Origin: JAZDMK01 sp043800975
GTDB lineage: Bacteria > Bacteroidota > Bacteroidia > Bacteroidales > JAHJDW01
NCBI GenBank assembly: GCA_043800975.1
Contig: JAZDMK010000167.1
Location: 1-36,746 of the forward strand
Direction: 5' to 3'
Length of the DNA stretch: 36,746 nucleotides
Shown: one piece after another, positions 35,188-36,746 of the stretch
Layout of the letters: each line of letters begins with the position of its first letter
Position numbering within the stretch: position 1 is the first letter of the stretch
The notes under the pieces: generated by a model
The model's database searches: none
Told to the model about the DNA's origin: nothing
Seen by the model: only the letters and a program-made list of their open reading frames with translations
Position numbers and translations under genes: made by a program

Positions 35188-35203
35188 GTCCGCCGCCGCG
35201 GAC
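35188..35203. repeat. GC-rich palindrome GTCCGC-CGCC-GCGGAC
   Basis: A 6-bp stem with a 4-base loop, about 70 bases before the saccharopine dehydrogenase-like gene. It is related to the perfect palindrome at 31635-31650. Confidence 0.6.
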
Positions 35204-35270
35204 GAATTCATGAGCACATTAGAATAAATTAATTAAGCGAATAATAACTAATAACTCAATAACTAAAAAC

Positions 35271-36401
35271 ATGAACATAGCTGTATTAGGCGCAGGTCTC
35301 GTTGGTGGACCCATGGCTGCCGACCTCGCCACCGATTTTGATGTCACACTTTTCGACTTCAACAAAACCAATCTCGATCGCTTCAATCTTCCCCGTTTAA
35401 AAACAGAGGTTGCCGATTTTTCGAATCCAGAAACTGTAAAAGAAAAAGTAAAATCTTTCGATCTCGTAGTGAATGCACTGCCCGGTTTTATGGGCTTTCA
35501 GACATTCAAGGCTGTTATCGAAGCCGGAAAAAATATTATTGACATTGCATTTTTTGCTGAAGATCCGCTTCCTCTCGATTTGCTTGCTAAAGAAAAAGGC
35601 GTGATTGCCATAATGGATATGGGTGTGGCACCGGGTATGAGCAATGTATTGACCGGATACGGCGCGCATCTTCTGGATGAAACGGATACTGCATTAACCT
35701 ACGTAGGCGGACTTCCCGTGATACGCCAGTGGCCCTATGAATACAAAGCCGTATTCTCACCGGTAGATGTAATTGAAGAATACACACGCCCTGCACGCTA
35801 TATTGAAAATGGTGTGATGGTTATCCGCCCAGCCCTTTCGGATGCAGAACTGATGGAATTTCCGGGCGTTGGAACACTGGAGTCTTTCAACAGTGATGGC
35901 ATACGCTCGCTTGCCTTTACGATCAAGGCAAAGAACATTAAAGAAAAAACACTGCGTTATCCCGGGCACATCGACAAGATGGCCGTGCTGCGCGAAACCG
36001 GCTTTTTCAGTCAGGAAGCTATTGATATTAACGGAACAAAAATTCGTCCGCTGGATTTCACTGCCAAATTACTTTTCCCGAAATGGAAACTACAAGAAGG
36101 TGAAGCTGATCTGACCGTGATGAAAGTAATTGTAGAAGGAACCAAGGCAGGTAAGAAACTGCGTTATACCTGGGATTTGCTTGATTATTACGATCCCAAA
36201 TCCAAAGTTCATTCGATGGCACGCACCACCGGATACTCAGCTACAGTTGCTGCCCGCATGGTACTTGAAGGAAAATATGCAGTAAAAGGTGTGACTGTTC
36301 CCGAGTTTATCGGTGGGCACCCCGAATGCGTCAAGTTCTTGCTGGACGGCCTAAAGAAGCGCGGCGTTATTTATCACGAAACAATTGAAGAATTGAAATA
36401 G
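35271..36401 (+). CDS. Saccharopine dehydrogenase family oxidoreductase (lysine dehydrogenase-like), 376 aa
   Basis: Cytoplasmic NAD(P)-dependent enzyme. The Rossmann fold opens MNIAVLGAGLVGGPMAADLA (GxGxxG), followed by DVTLFDFNKTNLDRF with the ribose-binding acidic residue, VVNALPGFMGFQTFKAVIEAG and DMGVAPGMSN. The C-terminal catalytic and dimer part includes VGGLPVIRQWPYEYKAVFSPVDVIEEY, PGVGTLESFNSDGIRS and RYPGHIDKM, as in saccharopine or lysine 6-dehydrogenases. Substrate could be lysine, saccharopine or carboxynorspermidine; lysine 6-dehydrogenase is my leading guess. An A-rich leader (AATAACTAAAAACATG) precedes the ATG. It is transcribed toward the tRNA. Confidence 0.88.
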   Translation: MNIAVLGAGLVGGPMAADLATDFDVTLFDFNKTNLDRFNLPRLKTEVADFSNPETVKEKVKSFDLVVNALPGFMGFQTFKAVIEAGKNIIDIAFFAEDPLPLDLLAKEKGVIAIMDMGVAPGMSNVLTGYGAHLLDETDTALTYVGGLPVIRQWPYEYKAVFSPVDVIEEYTRPARYIENGVMVIRPALSDAELMEFPGVGTLESFNSDGIRSLAFTIKAKNIKEKTLRYPGHIDKMAVLRETGFFSQEAIDINGTKIRPLDFTAKLLFPKWKLQEGEADLTVMKVIVEGTKAGKKLRYTWDLLDYYDPKSKVHSMARTTGYSATVAARMVLEGKYAVKGVTVPEFIGGHPECVKFLLDGLKKRGVIYHETIEELK

Positions 36402-36408
36402 CAGAAAA

Positions 36409-36463
36409 TTTCGGGGTGCATATTTGGATGAAAAAAAAAATCGGGTATCTTTGCACCCCGAAA
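36409..36463 (+). promoter_or_regulatory. tRNA-Met promoter embraced by a perfect 12-bp inverted repeat
   Basis: TTTG (36423-36426), 19 bases, TATCTTTG (36446-36453) is a perfect -33/-7 pair, and the mature tRNA begins 13 bases later. TTTCGGGGTGCA (36409-36420) and TGCACCCCGAAA (36452-36463) are perfect reverse complements on either side, the right arm overlapping the end of the -7 box. The hairpin could also terminate the upstream gene, but it has no clear T-run. Confidence 0.75.
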
Positions 36464-36466
36464 CAT

Positions 36467-36540
36467 GGCGAGGTAGCTCAGATGGTTAGAGCGTCGGATT
36501 CATAACCCGGAGGTCACGAGTTCAACTCTCGTTCTCGCTA
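36467..36540 (+). tRNA. tRNA-Met (CAT anticodon)
   Basis: Cloverleaf: acceptor GGCGAGG/TCTCGCT (two G-U pairs), D-arm GCTC..GAGC, anticodon stem TCGGA/CCCGG with loop TTCATAA (anticodon CAT at 36501-36503), T-arm ACGAG-TTCAACT-CTCGT, discriminator A at 36540. CCA is not encoded. It resembles the elongator methionine tRNA of Bacteroidetes; a CAT-anticodon tRNA-Ile (lysidine) is a less likely reading. The A31-C39 position in the anticodon stem is not a Watson-Crick pair. Confidence 0.93.
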
Positions 36541-36746
36541 CAAGCGATGACAACCCGGAAATATTTTCCGGGTTTTGTTTTTCCCCACCTTCTGAAACCC
36601 GCTTCATTCCATTGATTAATGAAAAAACCGAGTTTACATTTCCGGTTAGATATTCTCTTTTTTGCACATCCAATGACACACCGCCCGGAAACACCACTTC
36701 CTGTATTTTCTTTTTTATCTCAACAGTTCCCGAACACCAGTATTTA
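36500..36746 (-). CDS. C-terminal part of a probable serine site-specific recombinase (partial, runs off the window)
   Basis: On the minus strand the frame is open from the window edge and ends at a TGA inside the tRNA gene. The visible sequence has KYWCSGTVEIKKKIQ, then VVFPGGVSLDVQKREYLTG and NVNSVFSLINGM, a pattern I associate with the C-terminal end of large serine recombinases of Bacteroidetes (WxxG, KKxIQxxVFPxG, then YxT...NSxFxxI). The start lies outside the window. The last ~17 residues (SLVARTRVELVTSGL) are simply the antisense translation of the tRNA 3' half, so the gene was probably extended by insertion at or next to the tRNA. Alternative: the true stop is lost and the tail is non-functional. 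Confidence 0.6.
   Translation of the reverse strand, partial: KYWCSGTVEIKKKIQEVVFPGGVSLDVQKREYLTGNVNSVFSLINGMKRVSEGGEKQNPENISGLSSLVARTRVELVTSGL
36552..36582 (+). terminator. Rho-independent terminator of the tRNA gene
   Basis: AACCCGGAAA (36552-36561) pairs with TTTCCGGGTT (36565-36574), followed by TTGTTTTT. It lies 11 bases after the tRNA and, on the other strand, within the end of the recombinase frame. Confidence 0.85.

Larger units (their letters stand above)
34583..35270. other. Gene-poor repeat region with a short leader-peptide candidate
   Basis: About 690 bases. It contains iterated GTCCGATGCC/GATGTCCGAT words (about 34626-34660 and 34824-34860), tandem hairpins GTTTGCTTTGCAAAC and GAGCTCGCTGGCGCTCGG (about 34755-34806), GTCAGAAGACCGGAGACCG words, AATCAGT/CAGTAATCAG words (about 35045-35095), and the palindrome GTCCGC-CGCC-GCGGAC (35188-35203). 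Open frames here are short and repeat-derived, so no large gene is called. A promoter and a 16-residue frame lie at 34947-35031. Confidence 0.65.

Overview
The window looks like a chromosomal piece of a Bacteroidota bacterium, probably an environmental Sphingobacteriia/Chitinophagia-like lineage. Evidence: four secreted proteins ending in type IX secretion (T9SS) sorting domains (Leu/Ile-Phe-Pro-Asn-Pro start), promoters of the TTTG-N19-TAnnTTTG type, A-rich leaders instead of strong Shine-Dalgarno sites, a Bacteroidetes-type arginine decarboxylase, and the FtsK / LolA / RibBA / LptF-G neighbourhood. Base composition is moderately AT-rich.

Region 1 (1-17.6 kb) is compact core metabolism and envelope biogenesis. 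It holds a fused FAD/Fe-S D-2-hydroxyacid dehydrogenase; a convergent operon running leftward (L-serine ammonia-lyase with an unusual N-terminal extension, a 4-TM protein, a 52-residue lipoprotein not previously called because it is short, and an endonuclease/exonuclease/phosphatase protein); arginine decarboxylase behind a candidate attenuator; and a secreted DUF4412-like protein. A tightly overlapping rightward operon follows (LptF/G permease, GT4 and GT2 glycosyltransferases, RibBA), facing LolA and FtsK across a shared bidirectional terminator.

Region 2 (17.6-27 kb) is a leftward cluster of three T9SS cargo genes. A giant 1872-residue mosaic protein (papain-like domain with a substituted catalytic Asn, MopE-like metal-binding motif, beta-helix, helical region, SBBP beta-propeller, sorting domain) is flanked by two paralogous ~505-511-residue proteins. 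One paralog carries a C12 homopolymer inside its reading frame.

Region 3 (27-36.4 kb) has single genes separated by 300-740 bp islands of palindromes, a 21-bp-period tandem array and short iterated word repeats. The genes are an unrecognised 321-residue protein, a SIMPL-domain protein, an esterase-LysM fusion, an outer-membrane barrel, a BNR/Asp-box T9SS protein, a lipoprotein and a saccharopine dehydrogenase-like oxidoreductase. The last kilobase has a tRNA-Met whose promoter is embraced by a perfect 12-bp inverted repeat. An oppositely oriented reading frame that looks like the C-terminus of a serine recombinase runs into the tRNA, suggesting the edge of an integrated element just outside the window.

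I do not see a CRISPR array, toxin-antitoxin pair, restriction system or recognisable defence island. The best candidates for something undescribed are the T9SS trio with its homopolymer tract, the stacked repeat islands, and the recombinase/tRNA junction. All family names come from recognising motifs by eye; no database search was run.
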